Positions 24,494 through 32,875 of a stretch of 64,000 nucleotides of DNA are shown piece after piece (the first letter of the stretch is position 1; every line of letters starts with the position of its first letter). Made by a program: the position numbers and the translations under genes. Source of the DNA: Candidatus Marispirochaeta associata (GTDB taxonomy: Bacteria; Spirochaetota; Spirochaetia; JC444; Marispirochaetaceae); contig JWTM01000418.1 in assembly GCA_001749745.1 (NCBI GenBank), positions 229,089 to 293,088 on the forward strand, in the 5' to 3' direction. The notes beneath the pieces are model-generated. The model was not told where the DNA came from. It was given only the letters and a program-made list of their open reading frames with translations, and searched no databases.

Positions 24494-25576
24494 TTACAGA
24501 CGATGAGTCGGCTGCGGCGGGGCCGGAATGAGCGCCTTCTCCCGATACCCGCTCACCTCCAGACGGCGTTCAGTCTCGAGGCTTTCGAGGATCTCCCTTA
24601 CCGCGGCGGAAAGTTCCTCCGGCGGGGCGGCGCCTCGGAGATTGACGATACCCCCGGCTGCGTCTACCTCTCGCCCGGGATCCAGGGCGGCGTCGGAGTG
24701 CATGCTGCCCGCTACGAGACTCAGCTTGAGGGAGCCGTAGGGGGTCGAGATCAGGACCTTGCCGTGTACCAGGGAGCGGCCGAAACGACGCTTCAGTTCC
24801 ATGATGATGTCGGCGGCTACATCGGCCGGTAAAAAGGAGCTCTTCGAGGTGAGCTCGAAGCTCCCGTTGTACCAGCCCATCTCAGCCTCAGCTTCGGCGT
24901 AGAGTTCGTAGTCGAGTTCCAGGCTGTTCCGGGCGGGAAGAGGAGGGGCGACACGCATCTCGTCGACCAACTCCTCGAGGCCCTGCCCCGTTATCGACGA
25001 AAGCTCCCGCAGCTCCGCCTCAGGATTTATCTCCGTTAGATACTCGGCAGCCCGGGCGCGTTCCTCCGCCGCCGAGGTATCCGCTTTCGAGAGCAGCAGA
25101 ATCGACGCCTCCCGCAGCTGGTGAGAGATCAGCACCTCCCGGGGCGTGACGGGCGCGCTCAGATTCAACTCTCGATACTCTCCATTGAGACGGGGGATAT
25201 CGGCCAGCACATAGAAGCCGCAGAGATCGGCCAGCTCCCGGTGGTATTCCCGGAAGGGATTGACCACGGTTGCGCTCAAATCGGTGCAACTCCCCACCGG
25301 TTCGGCCAGGATGATATCCGGCGCAACCCGGGACATGATCTCCTCCAGGTTATCGATGAAACTGCCGAAGTTGCAGCAGAAGCAGCCCTCCACTACCTCC
25401 CCGGCGGCAAAGCCGGCGCTTTCGGCATAGGCGGTATCCACCAGAAAATCGCCCTGGTCGTTGGTGACGATCGCCACCTTAAATCCCTGGGCGGTAAAGC
25501 GTTTTCCGAGCTCGACTAAAAGCGTGGTTTTGCCGCTGCCGAGAAATCCGCCGAATAGAAATAGCTTGCACTTCAT
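24494..25576 (-). CDS. COG0523 (CobW-like) GTPase 2, with CxCC motif
   Basis: A 360-residue G3E GTPase with Walker A FGGFLGSGKTTLL (residues 8-20), the metal-chaperone motif GCFCCN (near 64-69), Walker B-like DIILAEPVG and a guanine motif of the form SKAD. It keeps the full CxCC, unlike the other two GTPases of the locus, so it is the most likely metal binder. The C-terminal domain is longer than in its neighbours and includes a segment after residue 240 (ADVAADIIMELKRRFGRSLVHGKV) of unknown role. It follows GTPase 3 by 21 bases in the same operon. Confidence 0.85.
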   Translation of the reverse strand: MKCKLFLFGGFLGSGKTTLLVELGKRFTAQGFKVAIVTNDQGDFLVDTAYAESAGFAAGEVVEGCFCCNFGSFIDNLEEIMSRVAPDIILAEPVGSCTDLSATVVNPFREYHRELADLCGFYVLADIPRLNGEYRELNLSAPVTPREVLISHQLREASILLLSKADTSAAEERARAAEYLTEINPEAELRELSSITGQGLEELVDEMRVAPPLPARNSLELDYELYAEAEAEMGWYNGSFELTSKSSFLPADVAADIIMELKRRFGRSLVHGKVLISTPYGSLKLSLVAGSMHSDAALDPGREVDAAGGIVNLRGAAPPEELSAAVREILESLETERRLEVSGYREKALIPAPPQPTHRL

Positions 25577-25597
25577 ACTCTGTTGCGTCCTTATCCT

Positions 25598-26536
25598 TTA
25601 CTCTCGCGCGAGGGGTTGGGCGAGAAGCTCCCGCCATTCCCGGGCGAACTCCTCCGCCGCCCCTTCCTTGACGATCGCCACCAGCCCCTCATCTTGTCCG
25701 ACAGGGGGCTTCTGCGACTCCCGCACCATACGGCCGCTATTGTCGTTGAAGAACCAGCTCATACCGTCGGGCTCCCGGATCCAACCCTTCAAGCGCAGGA
25801 GCTCCTCCTGCCGGGCGGATAGAAACTCCTCGACCGATTCGATCGGCAGCCGACCGCTCTCCAGGAAGAGCGCCTGGGGGCCCTGGCCGGGAAGTCGGCA
25901 CTCCTCGAGGAGCCCCGCCGCCCGGGCGATGCGTCCCGGTTTCATGAGCAGCACCGGATCGACCGCCGCGTAGCTGGTCCGGATCAGTTCGGCTTCCCGG
26001 TTCAGTTCGGCCGCCAGGGATTGACTCGCGGCGAGATCCTCGTCGGTTGCGACATCGCACTTATTCAGGATCAGCACATCGGCAGTAGCGATCTGCTCGC
26101 GAATGACCGGGAGCGAGGCGGCCAGCTTGTAGGTCCGGGTCGCATCGATCAGGGCTATGCTCTGGCTTAAACGAAAATCGCCGTCCAGGCGGTTATCGGT
26201 GAGGATCTTCTGCATCCCCCGGGGATCGGCTAATCCTGAGGCCTCGACGAAGAGCTGTTTGGGCTTGAGCCGGGCGAAGAGCTTGAGGCCCATCACGAAA
26301 TCCGCGCTCTTGCAGGAACAGAAGATCGAACCGTCCTTGACCTCGTAGACCTCCAGGCCTTCGCCGCCGGGAAGGACCCGCAGGCGGCCGCCGTCGACCG
26401 CCACGGGACCGAAGTCATTGACCAGCACCCCGTGATCGCCTCCCTCCAAGCGGGACAGGATCCCGTTTAAGAGGGTGGTCTTCCCGGCTCCGAGAAAACC
26501 GGTCAGCAGTATCAGATCTATCGGGGTGCGGGCCAT
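25598..26536 (-). CDS. COG0523 (CobW-like) GTPase 3
   Basis: A 312-residue G3E GTPase with Walker A LTGFLGAGKTTLL (residues 11-23), GSIFCSCKSADF carrying Cys-Ser-Cys-Lys in place of CxCC, FVEASGLADP and the guanine motif NKCD. The C-terminal half is a CobW-C-like domain (ALFLESGRLPIESVEEFLSA). It starts two bases after the stop of the second UroD/thioredoxin gene, repeating the UroD-GTPase gene pairing at 23035. This repeated pairing suggests each GTPase serves its partner methyltransferase. Confidence 0.85.
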   Translation of the reverse strand: MARTPIDLILLTGFLGAGKTTLLNGILSRLEGGDHGVLVNDFGPVAVDGGRLRVLPGGEGLEVYEVKDGSIFCSCKSADFVMGLKLFARLKPKQLFVEASGLADPRGMQKILTDNRLDGDFRLSQSIALIDATRTYKLAASLPVIREQIATADVLILNKCDVATDEDLAASQSLAAELNREAELIRTSYAAVDPVLLMKPGRIARAAGLLEECRLPGQGPQALFLESGRLPIESVEEFLSARQEELLRLKGWIREPDGMSWFFNDNSGRMVRESQKPPVGQDEGLVAIVKEGAAEEFAREWRELLAQPLARE

Positions 26537-26538
26537 AA

Positions 26539-27897
26539 TTATTGCAGTACCTCTTCCACGGCGCTCTTCAGCTCTTCCCGGCTGGGAATGATCGAGATGA
26601 AGCGCGGCTTTCCGTTGACCACCATGGTCGGGAGATTGGCGACGCCTAGCTTGCCGAGACGGGCGATATTCTCCGGTTCGGTGATCTTCCGTTCGATTAT
26701 CTCCACCTTATCCCCGAAGAGGGCGGCCATGTCGTCGGCGGCGGCCTTCATATAACCGCAGGCGGCGCAGGTAGCGGAGTCGATGGTCAGCACCTCGAGC
26801 AGGGCGTGATCCAGGGCGGCGTAATCGGGCATATCCACCTCTACATCAAGGTCGTCCCGCACATAGCCCTCGATCAAGCGGCGGGCCGCCTCGGGATCCT
26901 GTACGGCCTGGGCCACGCCGATCACGTTCTCCGGCGGGGTGCCGTAGGGCATATCGCAACCCGGGGCCAAGATAAAGTTCTTGGTGCCCATGGCGTCGAT
27001 CTTCTCAAGAGCCGCTTTCTGGCTGTCCATCTGGTTGCCCAAGAGCATTACTACGGTCAGCTGGATATTGCCGCTGATGACCAGGTTGTAGCGGTCGGTA
27101 ATCTCCTTGGCCGCCGCAAGATCGATATTCTCGTCGATACTGAGACAGTCCGGATTGGTTTTACACATCCCCTCGATATTCTTGGTCGCATCCCCGCAGA
27201 CGAAGAAGGAACTCATGACGTCCCGCTTGCGCAGTTCGCCGAAGAGCCGGGTATAGGGAGCCTGCATAAACTCCTCGAAGGCGTCCGGGGAGATCTGAGA
27301 GATTAGCGGATCCACCGCGCCGATCACGTCCATGCCGGCCTCGATATAGTAATCGGCCACCTTCAGGAATACGTCGGTACAGTAGTCGAGCAGACCCTTA
27401 ACGTACTCCGGATCATCGTACATGTCCATGAAGATATTGGTGCTCCGCAGATGGGAGGCCAGGGTAAAGGGGCCGCAAATCAGCCCGTAGAGTGCGGTAT
27501 CCGGGGCGGCCTTGCGGAAGCGCTCCATCACCTCGGTAACCAGGGCCAGGCGTCCCTCGCTCTTCTCGGGCAGGTGGGAAGGAATATCCGTCGTCTCCGC
27601 CAGGGGGTGACTCTTGACCGTCGGCGGGGCTTCGTCGGCCCAGAGGAGATCGCAACCGAGCACCTCCGCCTCGATCTGCAGGTCGAAGACCACAGGCATC
27701 CCGTCCGGGGTGTACTGCTTATGCGACTCTACCAGACAGTCGTAGAGTTTATCGCCGTCGGTTAAAATTTCCGTGGCCGTATAGCCTTTCAAGCGGCCGA
27801 TCTGTACACCGGTATAGGGGACCCAGGGAACTCGGGGAAGTTCCTCGTTCTTCATGGCCCGGGTAATCAGCTCTTTGCCTGTTATCATTTCACTCAT
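26539..27897 (-). CDS. UroD-superfamily corrinoid methyltransferase fused to a thioredoxin-fold domain (2)
   Basis: A 452-residue paralogue of the protein at 23035, with the same fusion: a UroD-type methyltransferase barrel and a C-terminal thioredoxin fold (SATCAACGYM, cis-Pro segment VANLPTMVVNGK). The zinc-site region again has Phe in place of His (SSFFVCGDAT) and keeps the later Cys (APGCDMPYGT), so the change is a feature of this pair. It is the first gene of the run 27897-24494 or longer. Two adjacent ATGs occur; the second (27897) is better spaced from GGAGG. A terminator separates it from the corrinoid protein gene upstream, so it needs its own promoter. Confidence 0.85.
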   Translation of the reverse strand: MSEMITGKELITRAMKNEELPRVPWVPYTGVQIGRLKGYTATEILTDGDKLYDCLVESHKQYTPDGMPVVFDLQIEAEVLGCDLLWADEAPPTVKSHPLAETTDIPSHLPEKSEGRLALVTEVMERFRKAAPDTALYGLICGPFTLASHLRSTNIFMDMYDDPEYVKGLLDYCTDVFLKVADYYIEAGMDVIGAVDPLISQISPDAFEEFMQAPYTRLFGELRKRDVMSSFFVCGDATKNIEGMCKTNPDCLSIDENIDLAAAKEITDRYNLVISGNIQLTVVMLLGNQMDSQKAALEKIDAMGTKNFILAPGCDMPYGTPPENVIGVAQAVQDPEAARRLIEGYVRDDLDVEVDMPDYAALDHALLEVLTIDSATCAACGYMKAAADDMAALFGDKVEIIERKITEPENIARLGKLGVANLPTMVVNGKPRFISIIPSREELKSAVEEVLQ

Positions 27898-28013
27898 CAT
27901 TGCCTCCAGTAGGGTAAAAGGGAATGATCAAAGTATGGGGCCATATTGATGATCTCACTGGTAATAAATTAGTAATTTTGGAAATTATATGTCCAGTTTA
28001 CTCATATTTTTCC

Positions 28014-28040
28014 AATAAAAAACCGGCCCGAAGGCCGGTT
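28014..28040 (-). terminator. terminator after the corrinoid protein gene
   Basis: On the minus strand, AACCGGCC-TTCG-GGCCGGTT followed by a T run (28040 down to 28014). A UUCG tetraloop closes the stem. It ends the message of the corrinoid protein gene and separates it from the UroD/thioredoxin operon. Confidence 0.88.
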
Positions 28041-28074
28041 GTTGCAGAAACATCGTGTATCGACGCCCTCGGGA

Positions 28075-28710
28075 TTATACCGCGCAGGCCTCGATGGCTG
28101 CATCCGCAGCGCTGGATGCATCGGCCGCATAGAGATCGGCGCCGATGGATTCGCAGAAGTTCTGGGTCACCGGCGCACCGCCGACCATAATCTTTACAGT
28201 ATCCCTCAAGCCCGCCTCGGTTACCGCCTTCACCACATTCTCCATCTGGGTCATGGTGGTGGTCAAGAGTGCGGAGCAGGCGATGATGTCGGCCCCCTCC
28301 TCCTTGGCGGCGGTGACGAACTTTTCCGTGGGTACGTCGGCGCCGAGATCGACTACATCGAGCCCTTTACCTTCCATCATGATCTTCACCAGGTTCTTTC
28401 CGATGTCGTGCAGGTCGCCTTTTACGGTGCCGAGAACGACCTTACCCTTCTTGTCGTTCGCCCCGGCTACCATATGGGGTTTAAGGACCTCGATGCCTGA
28501 GTTCATCGCCCGGGCCGCGATCAGAACCTCGGGTACGTATACCTCGTTCTTCTTGAACCGCTCGCCGACGATGCCCATACCGAGCATCAGGCCTTCGTTG
28601 AGGATCTCCTTGGCGCTATGCCCTTCATCAAGCGCCTTTTGACAGAGTTCCGCCACGTCCTTGGCTTTCCCCTTCTGCAGCATTTCTGATAGTTCATTCC
28701 AGTCAGCCAT
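28075..28710 (-). CDS. methyltransferase-associated corrinoid protein (MtaC/MttC-like)
   Basis: A 211-residue cobalamin-binding protein. Residues 1-85 form the helical cap (B12-binding 2; GLMLGMGIVGERFKKNEVYVPE). Residues 90-211 form the B12-binding Rossmann domain, with the base-off/His-on motif GDLHDIGKNL (His101), SALLTTTM and VGGAPV. It carries the methyl group on cobalt between a substrate methyltransferase and an acceptor. No MtaB-, MtbB- or MttB-type substrate methyltransferase is in the window, so the UroD fusions downstream are its likely partners. AAAGGAGAAG precedes the ATG, and the gene has its own terminator. Confidence 0.93.
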   Translation of the reverse strand: MADWNELSEMLQKGKAKDVAELCQKALDEGHSAKEILNEGLMLGMGIVGERFKKNEVYVPEVLIAARAMNSGIEVLKPHMVAGANDKKGKVVLGTVKGDLHDIGKNLVKIMMEGKGLDVVDLGADVPTEKFVTAAKEEGADIIACSALLTTTMTQMENVVKAVTEAGLRDTVKIMVGGAPVTQNFCESIGADLYAADASSAADAAIEACAV

Positions 28711-28832
28711 ACACTTCTCCTTTGTATAGGTGTGGGATGATATTATCCGACGGGAATTCTGGATACGTATTGAAGAAAATTATGTCTTTTGGTGTTTTCT
28801 TACGCTTAATAGGAGAATAGTACCAGGAAATT

Positions 28833-30128
28833 TCAATGTAGTTCCTGAGAATCACCCGGCATACGGCCCCGGGACTCCCGATACCGTCCGGGGGTAACCC
28901 CGGTTATCTTCTTGAAGACCTTGGAGAAGTAGGATTGATCCTCGTAGCCGACCATGGCGGCCACATCGACCAGGGCGATACTGGTATTGCGCAGGATCTC
29001 TCTCGATTTATCGATGCGATAGCGGTTGAGGTAATTATTGAAGCTGTACTCCATCTCCTCCTTGAATACCTTGGAGAAGTAGGCCGGGGAGAGATAGACC
29101 TCTTTCGCCACCGCTTCGAGGGTTATCTTCTCGGCGTAGTGGTTATGCACGTACTGCACCGCCCGGTAAATCGCATCGGCGTGCTTTACCTCCCGCAGAT
29201 CGAAGACGAAATCGGTAAACCTGAGCATAATGCGCGAGAGCCAGGCGGCCAGATCGTCCACTGAGCGGAAGGTATGAATCTGGCGCAGATACTTCAGGTT
29301 TAGGCCGAAGATCTGTTCCACCTCGGCGCCGCCTTCCACCGCCGCCCGGGAGAGGAGTACCACCAGTTCGAGCACCCGGGACTTGATCACCTCCAGATTG
29401 CGTCCCGAGGCGAAGAAGACGCTCCCCAGGATTTCGTTCAAGAGCCGCTGGGATCCCTGTTTGTCCCCCTGGGAGATCAGCCCCAGGAGCTCCCGCTCTT
29501 TCTCCAGGGGATAACGCTGGGACTGACTCTGCTGCTCCTCTTCGATATCCTTGATGTACTGAATGTACTCGTTGATCTTCGACTGCTGTTCCAGCGCCTC
29601 GGCGGAGACCAGAAACCGGGAGTCGCCGTGATATGAGAGATATTCCGCGCTGACGGCCATCAGCTCGCTTAAGGCGGTTACCCGCTCCGGGGTTACCCGG
29701 GTTACGGAACGAAGTTCCGCCAATACCGAATCCAGGTTCTCGGAGATGCCGTATTTGCGACTGAGTTCGTCCACCACCTCTTCCGGCTCGATCATCAATA
29801 CCGGACCGCCCACCAGCGCCCCCTGCATGATCCCGTCGATGACGATAGGCGAGGCCCAATGAACCAGGGAGACGGGACAAAAGTAGATATATTTGCCACC
29901 GAAGCGTTCGGCCTGATAGCCTCCCCAAAGGTGCACCTGGCGACAGTTGAGCTGATCATTGAGGATGGGTCGCAGGAGTCCGCAGAAGCGGCAGCTTTGG
30001 CTGGCGCATACCGTATCGCCGGTATTGTCTATCACGGTGCAGCCGCATTCGGTAGCCGTGGCGTAATAGTCGGCCAGCCGCTTGGCTTGCTCCCTGTTTA
30101 TCTCCTGACGCCCCTTGTCGATACTCAC
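28833..30128 (-). CDS. PocR-domain AraC-family regulator
   Basis: A 431-residue regulator. The N-terminal PocR domain (about 12-170) has its typical Cys pattern (SCRFCGLLRPI, LNCRQVHLWGGYQ, IYFCPVSLVHWASPI), thought to sense small hydrophobic or hydroxylated carbon compounds. A coiled linker (EEQQSQSQRYPLEKERELL) and a helical segment precede the C-terminal AraC double helix-turn-helix (about 325-420: ITLEAVAKEVYLSPAYFSKVFKEE, IALVDVAAMVGYEDQSYFSKVFKK). It follows the ASKHA activator gene by 18 bases and lies upstream of the corrinoid protein gene, which it probably activates in response to the methylated substrate. Confidence 0.9.
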   Translation of the reverse strand: MSIDKGRQEINREQAKRLADYYATATECGCTVIDNTGDTVCASQSCRFCGLLRPILNDQLNCRQVHLWGGYQAERFGGKYIYFCPVSLVHWASPIVIDGIMQGALVGGPVLMIEPEEVVDELSRKYGISENLDSVLAELRSVTRVTPERVTALSELMAVSAEYLSYHGDSRFLVSAEALEQQSKINEYIQYIKDIEEEQQSQSQRYPLEKERELLGLISQGDKQGSQRLLNEILGSVFFASGRNLEVIKSRVLELVVLLSRAAVEGGAEVEQIFGLNLKYLRQIHTFRSVDDLAAWLSRIMLRFTDFVFDLREVKHADAIYRAVQYVHNHYAEKITLEAVAKEVYLSPAYFSKVFKEEMEYSFNNYLNRYRIDKSREILRNTSIALVDVAAMVGYEDQSYFSKVFKKITGVTPGRYRESRGRMPGDSQELH

Positions 30129-30146
30129 TCCCCTACTATACCAATT

Positions 30147-31973
30147 CTAGACGAGCGAAGGGAAGAACATCCGCTCCACATAGAGCTCCTGGAAGCGGAG
30201 GCTGGCCGATAGCTCAACATACTCCACCCCCGAGGCAAGATCCTGGATCTTGGCGAATGCATCCGCCGACAGCAGAAGCTCGGCCGCACCGGCTCCGGCG
30301 GTATTCCCGGCGGGATGAATATGGTCGATCAGCTCCGGCGGCAACAGGCCGATTCCTACGGCGCTCGAGGTATCGATGAAGCTCCCGAAACCGCCGGCTA
30401 AGTAGATCCCGTCCACCTCCTCCACTGCAATACCGTAGGCCTCGAGGAGTACGTCGATGCCGGCCGCCACCGAAGCCTTGGCCAGCTGAACCTCCCGCAC
30501 ATCCTTGGGAGTAAAGAGAAGATCATGTCCCTCCTTATCGGCGGTGAGTCGGAATCCCTCTTCGGCAACCATCTCGCGCAGGTGATCCGCCAAGCCTTCG
30601 GGAAGCTCGTCCGGGGGCAGGAGCCTGCCCCCCTCGTCGATAATCCCTAGAGCCACCAGGATCGAGACCAGGTCGATGATGCCGGAACCGCAGATGCCGA
30701 TGGGCGGCAGGCCGCCGATGGTGGTGAATTCGATTCGATCGCCGTCCAGGCTAATCCGGTTGACCGCCCCGGGAATCCCGCCTACACCGCGGGAGATATT
30801 GGCCCCCTCGAAAGCGGGCCCCGCCGCGGTGGAGCAGGCCACGATACGCTCCCGGTTGCCTAAGACGATCTCGCCGTTGGTGCCGATGTCGATCAAGAGA
30901 GTCGGCTGATCCCGCTCTCGAATCTTGCAGGAGAGGATGCCGGCGGTAATGTCGGCGCCGATAAAGCCGGAGATTGAGGGGAGGAGCAGTACCGGCACCT
31001 CCGCCGGAAGCCGGGGAAAGGCGCCGGACGAGGCTTCTACTCTAAGGCCGCAGAAGCTGGGAATGAAGGGAGAGACGGCAATGTGCCGCGGATCGATGCC
31101 GGCGAAGAGGTGCATCATGACCGTGTTCCCCGCCACCGAGATCCCCCGCAGATCCTCCCAGGCAATCTCGTTCTCCTCGATCAAGCGGAAGATCATCCGG
31201 CTCAGCTGGTTCACCACCGCCTTCTGAAGCGGCTCCGGGCCGTAGTCGATCGCCGCCTGCACCCGGGAGATAACATCCCCGCCCCAGGCCTTCTGCAGGT
31301 TGAGTCCCGATACGGCCTTGATCGTCTCGCCGCTTGCGAGATCGAGGAGATAGGCCACCACGGTGGTGGTACCGATATCGACGGCGATCCCGTAGCCCGG
31401 ACCGGCATCACCGGGAAAAACCGCTGCCAGGGTATCCCCCGCGTAGCCCAGGGTAACACCGCCGCCTTCACGCATGCGTAAAGTCAATGCGCCGACCAGC
31501 GACAACGGCAGAGGGCGCATCCCCTCCCCGTTTCCATCCTTGAGAATCTCCCGCAGCCGGAGTTCGTCGCTCCGCTGATCCTCGAGGGTCGGCTCGGGAA
31601 GCTCGATCCGTTTTAGGCGAACCGCAGGATCCACCCGGCCTGAGAAGGCGGCGTGATGGGTGACGATTCGGGCCCCCGAGGACGAGAAGAGGGGGGTAAC
31701 GCTTACATCCCCCTCGATTCTGCAGAGGCAGGCCAGACGCACGCCCTTCGCTAAGGATGCGGCGGAGAGGAGCTTCCGCTCCTGTTCCTCCGGCGGGCTC
31801 AAACGGCCATCCACCAGGACCTTGCATTTCCCGCAGGTCCCCTTTCCGCCGCAGGGGGCGTCGAAATCAAAATCTTCGAAGCCCTGCAGCGCCTCCAAGA
31901 GGCTGATGCCGGAGTCGGTCCGACGGGTCTCTTCTCGTCCTTCGCTGAGCAGTGTAAGGGTATAGTTCGCCAT
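30147..31973 (-). CDS. ASKHA-family corrinoid activation protein (RACo-like)
   Basis: A 608-residue ATP-dependent reductive activator of corrinoid proteins. The N-terminal [2Fe-2S] ferredoxin domain has APCGGKGTCGKCKV and a later RLACLC. The ASKHA part has the phosphate-1 motif AVDIGTTTVVAYL, LLIDIGTNGEI and the adenosine region YLAGGFGSFID. RACo-type proteins return Co(II) to Co(I) after accidental oxidation, which suits the corrinoid protein two genes downstream. It is probably co-transcribed with the PocR-AraC gene. An ATG three codons upstream is an alternative start; neither has a strong ribosome-binding site. Confidence 0.92.
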   Translation of the reverse strand: MANYTLTLLSEGREETRRTDSGISLLEALQGFEDFDFDAPCGGKGTCGKCKVLVDGRLSPPEEQERKLLSAASLAKGVRLACLCRIEGDVSVTPLFSSSGARIVTHHAAFSGRVDPAVRLKRIELPEPTLEDQRSDELRLREILKDGNGEGMRPLPLSLVGALTLRMREGGGVTLGYAGDTLAAVFPGDAGPGYGIAVDIGTTTVVAYLLDLASGETIKAVSGLNLQKAWGGDVISRVQAAIDYGPEPLQKAVVNQLSRMIFRLIEENEIAWEDLRGISVAGNTVMMHLFAGIDPRHIAVSPFIPSFCGLRVEASSGAFPRLPAEVPVLLLPSISGFIGADITAGILSCKIRERDQPTLLIDIGTNGEIVLGNRERIVACSTAAGPAFEGANISRGVGGIPGAVNRISLDGDRIEFTTIGGLPPIGICGSGIIDLVSILVALGIIDEGGRLLPPDELPEGLADHLREMVAEEGFRLTADKEGHDLLFTPKDVREVQLAKASVAAGIDVLLEAYGIAVEEVDGIYLAGGFGSFIDTSSAVGIGLLPPELIDHIHPAGNTAGAGAAELLLSADAFAKIQDLASGVEYVELSASLRFQELYVERMFFPSLV

Positions 31974-32047
31974 AATGCGCATAGCTTAGCACAGGCAAGA
32001 AGAAGCTCTTGGTAAAATCTTTAGATAGGTACAAGAAAAGTGAGAAT

Positions 32048-32875
32048 CTACATCATTCTCATGGAACCCTTGGTGAAGCTCAGGTCCAGGACCATCACCA
32101 TCGCCCCCTGCTTCTTCTCCAGATCCCCGGTGATCTCCTCGATCCCGTCCAGGATCTCGTCGATCTGCTCCTCCGGAACCAGGGCCATGATGGTTCTGCT
32201 CTGATTCTTGTCGGCTCGCATAAAACCGATGAACTCGGCAAAGAGCGGAATATTGGAGATAAATTCTCCCATTCCGAAGGATTCCATGATGGTAGCCCCC
32301 TCGATCCCCTCTTCGATGAAGAATTCCAGGATATTATAGAAGAACTCCTCCAGGTAGAGGTTGACGATTAGAAGCTTCATCTTGCGTCGCTTCGCCCCCT
32401 CCGGCGCGGCGGAGCTACGACTGTGGCGCACAAAGGCCTCGTACATGGCCGTGTCGGTGGGCGCCTTAATGATCTCGTTGCGCACCGAGGGCACCGACGC
32501 GCTGCGGGAGATTGCGGCCAGGATCTTCAGGTGTTCATTCACCTGCTCCGGCGGACCGAGGATTACAAAGAGCAGTTTGACCCGCTTCTTGTCCATGGCG
32601 TCGAACTCGACCCCCTTGGGAGCCACTGCGAAGAAGACCAGAAATTCCCGCATGCCTTCGATCCGGGCATGAGGGATGGCGATCTCTCCGCCGAATCCGG
32701 TCGATCCCTGGCCTTCCCGCTCCTTCAGGGCCGAATAGATCGCATCGGCGTCGAAATCGGAGAGCTTTTCGCTCTTCAGCGCTAAATCCGCCAGCTTGCG
32801 GAGGACCTCATCCTTGTTTTTCGCCTTCAGCCCGAGCTTGCAGCACTTCTTTTCGATCATCTGGTAGAGTTCCAT
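32048..32875 (-). CDS. PTS EIIA (type 2)-like domain fused to a PII-like domain
   Basis: A 275-residue protein. Residues about 1-150 match the mannitol/nitrogen-type PTS EIIA domain, with the phospho-accepting His69 in GEIAIPHARIEG. A hinge (RSSAAPEGAKRRK) leads to a ferredoxin-like/PII-like domain from residue 166 (MKLLIVNLYLEEFFYNILEFFIEE). No EIIB or EIIC is encoded nearby, so the EIIA part is regulatory rather than sugar-transporting. The ATG overlaps the stop of the cation antiporter gene (TAATG), so it probably controls that antiporter through phosphorylation and a small effector bound by the PII-like domain. Confidence 0.8.
   Translation of the reverse strand: MELYQMIEKKCCKLGLKAKNKDEVLRKLADLALKSEKLSDFDADAIYSALKEREGQGSTGFGGEIAIPHARIEGMREFLVFFAVAPKGVEFDAMDKKRVKLLFVILGPPEQVNEHLKILAAISRSASVPSVRNEIIKAPTDTAMYEAFVRHSRSSAAPEGAKRRKMKLLIVNLYLEEFFYNILEFFIEEGIEGATIMESFGMGEFISNIPLFAEFIGFMRADKNQSRTIMALVPEEQIDEILDGIEEITGDLEKKQGAMVMVLDLSFTKGSMRMM

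Noticed and set aside
28711..28832. Cobalamin riboswitch before the corrinoid protein gene
   Set aside because: The gap is only 122 bases and contains no B12-box-like sequence; control by the PocR-AraC regulator is simpler.
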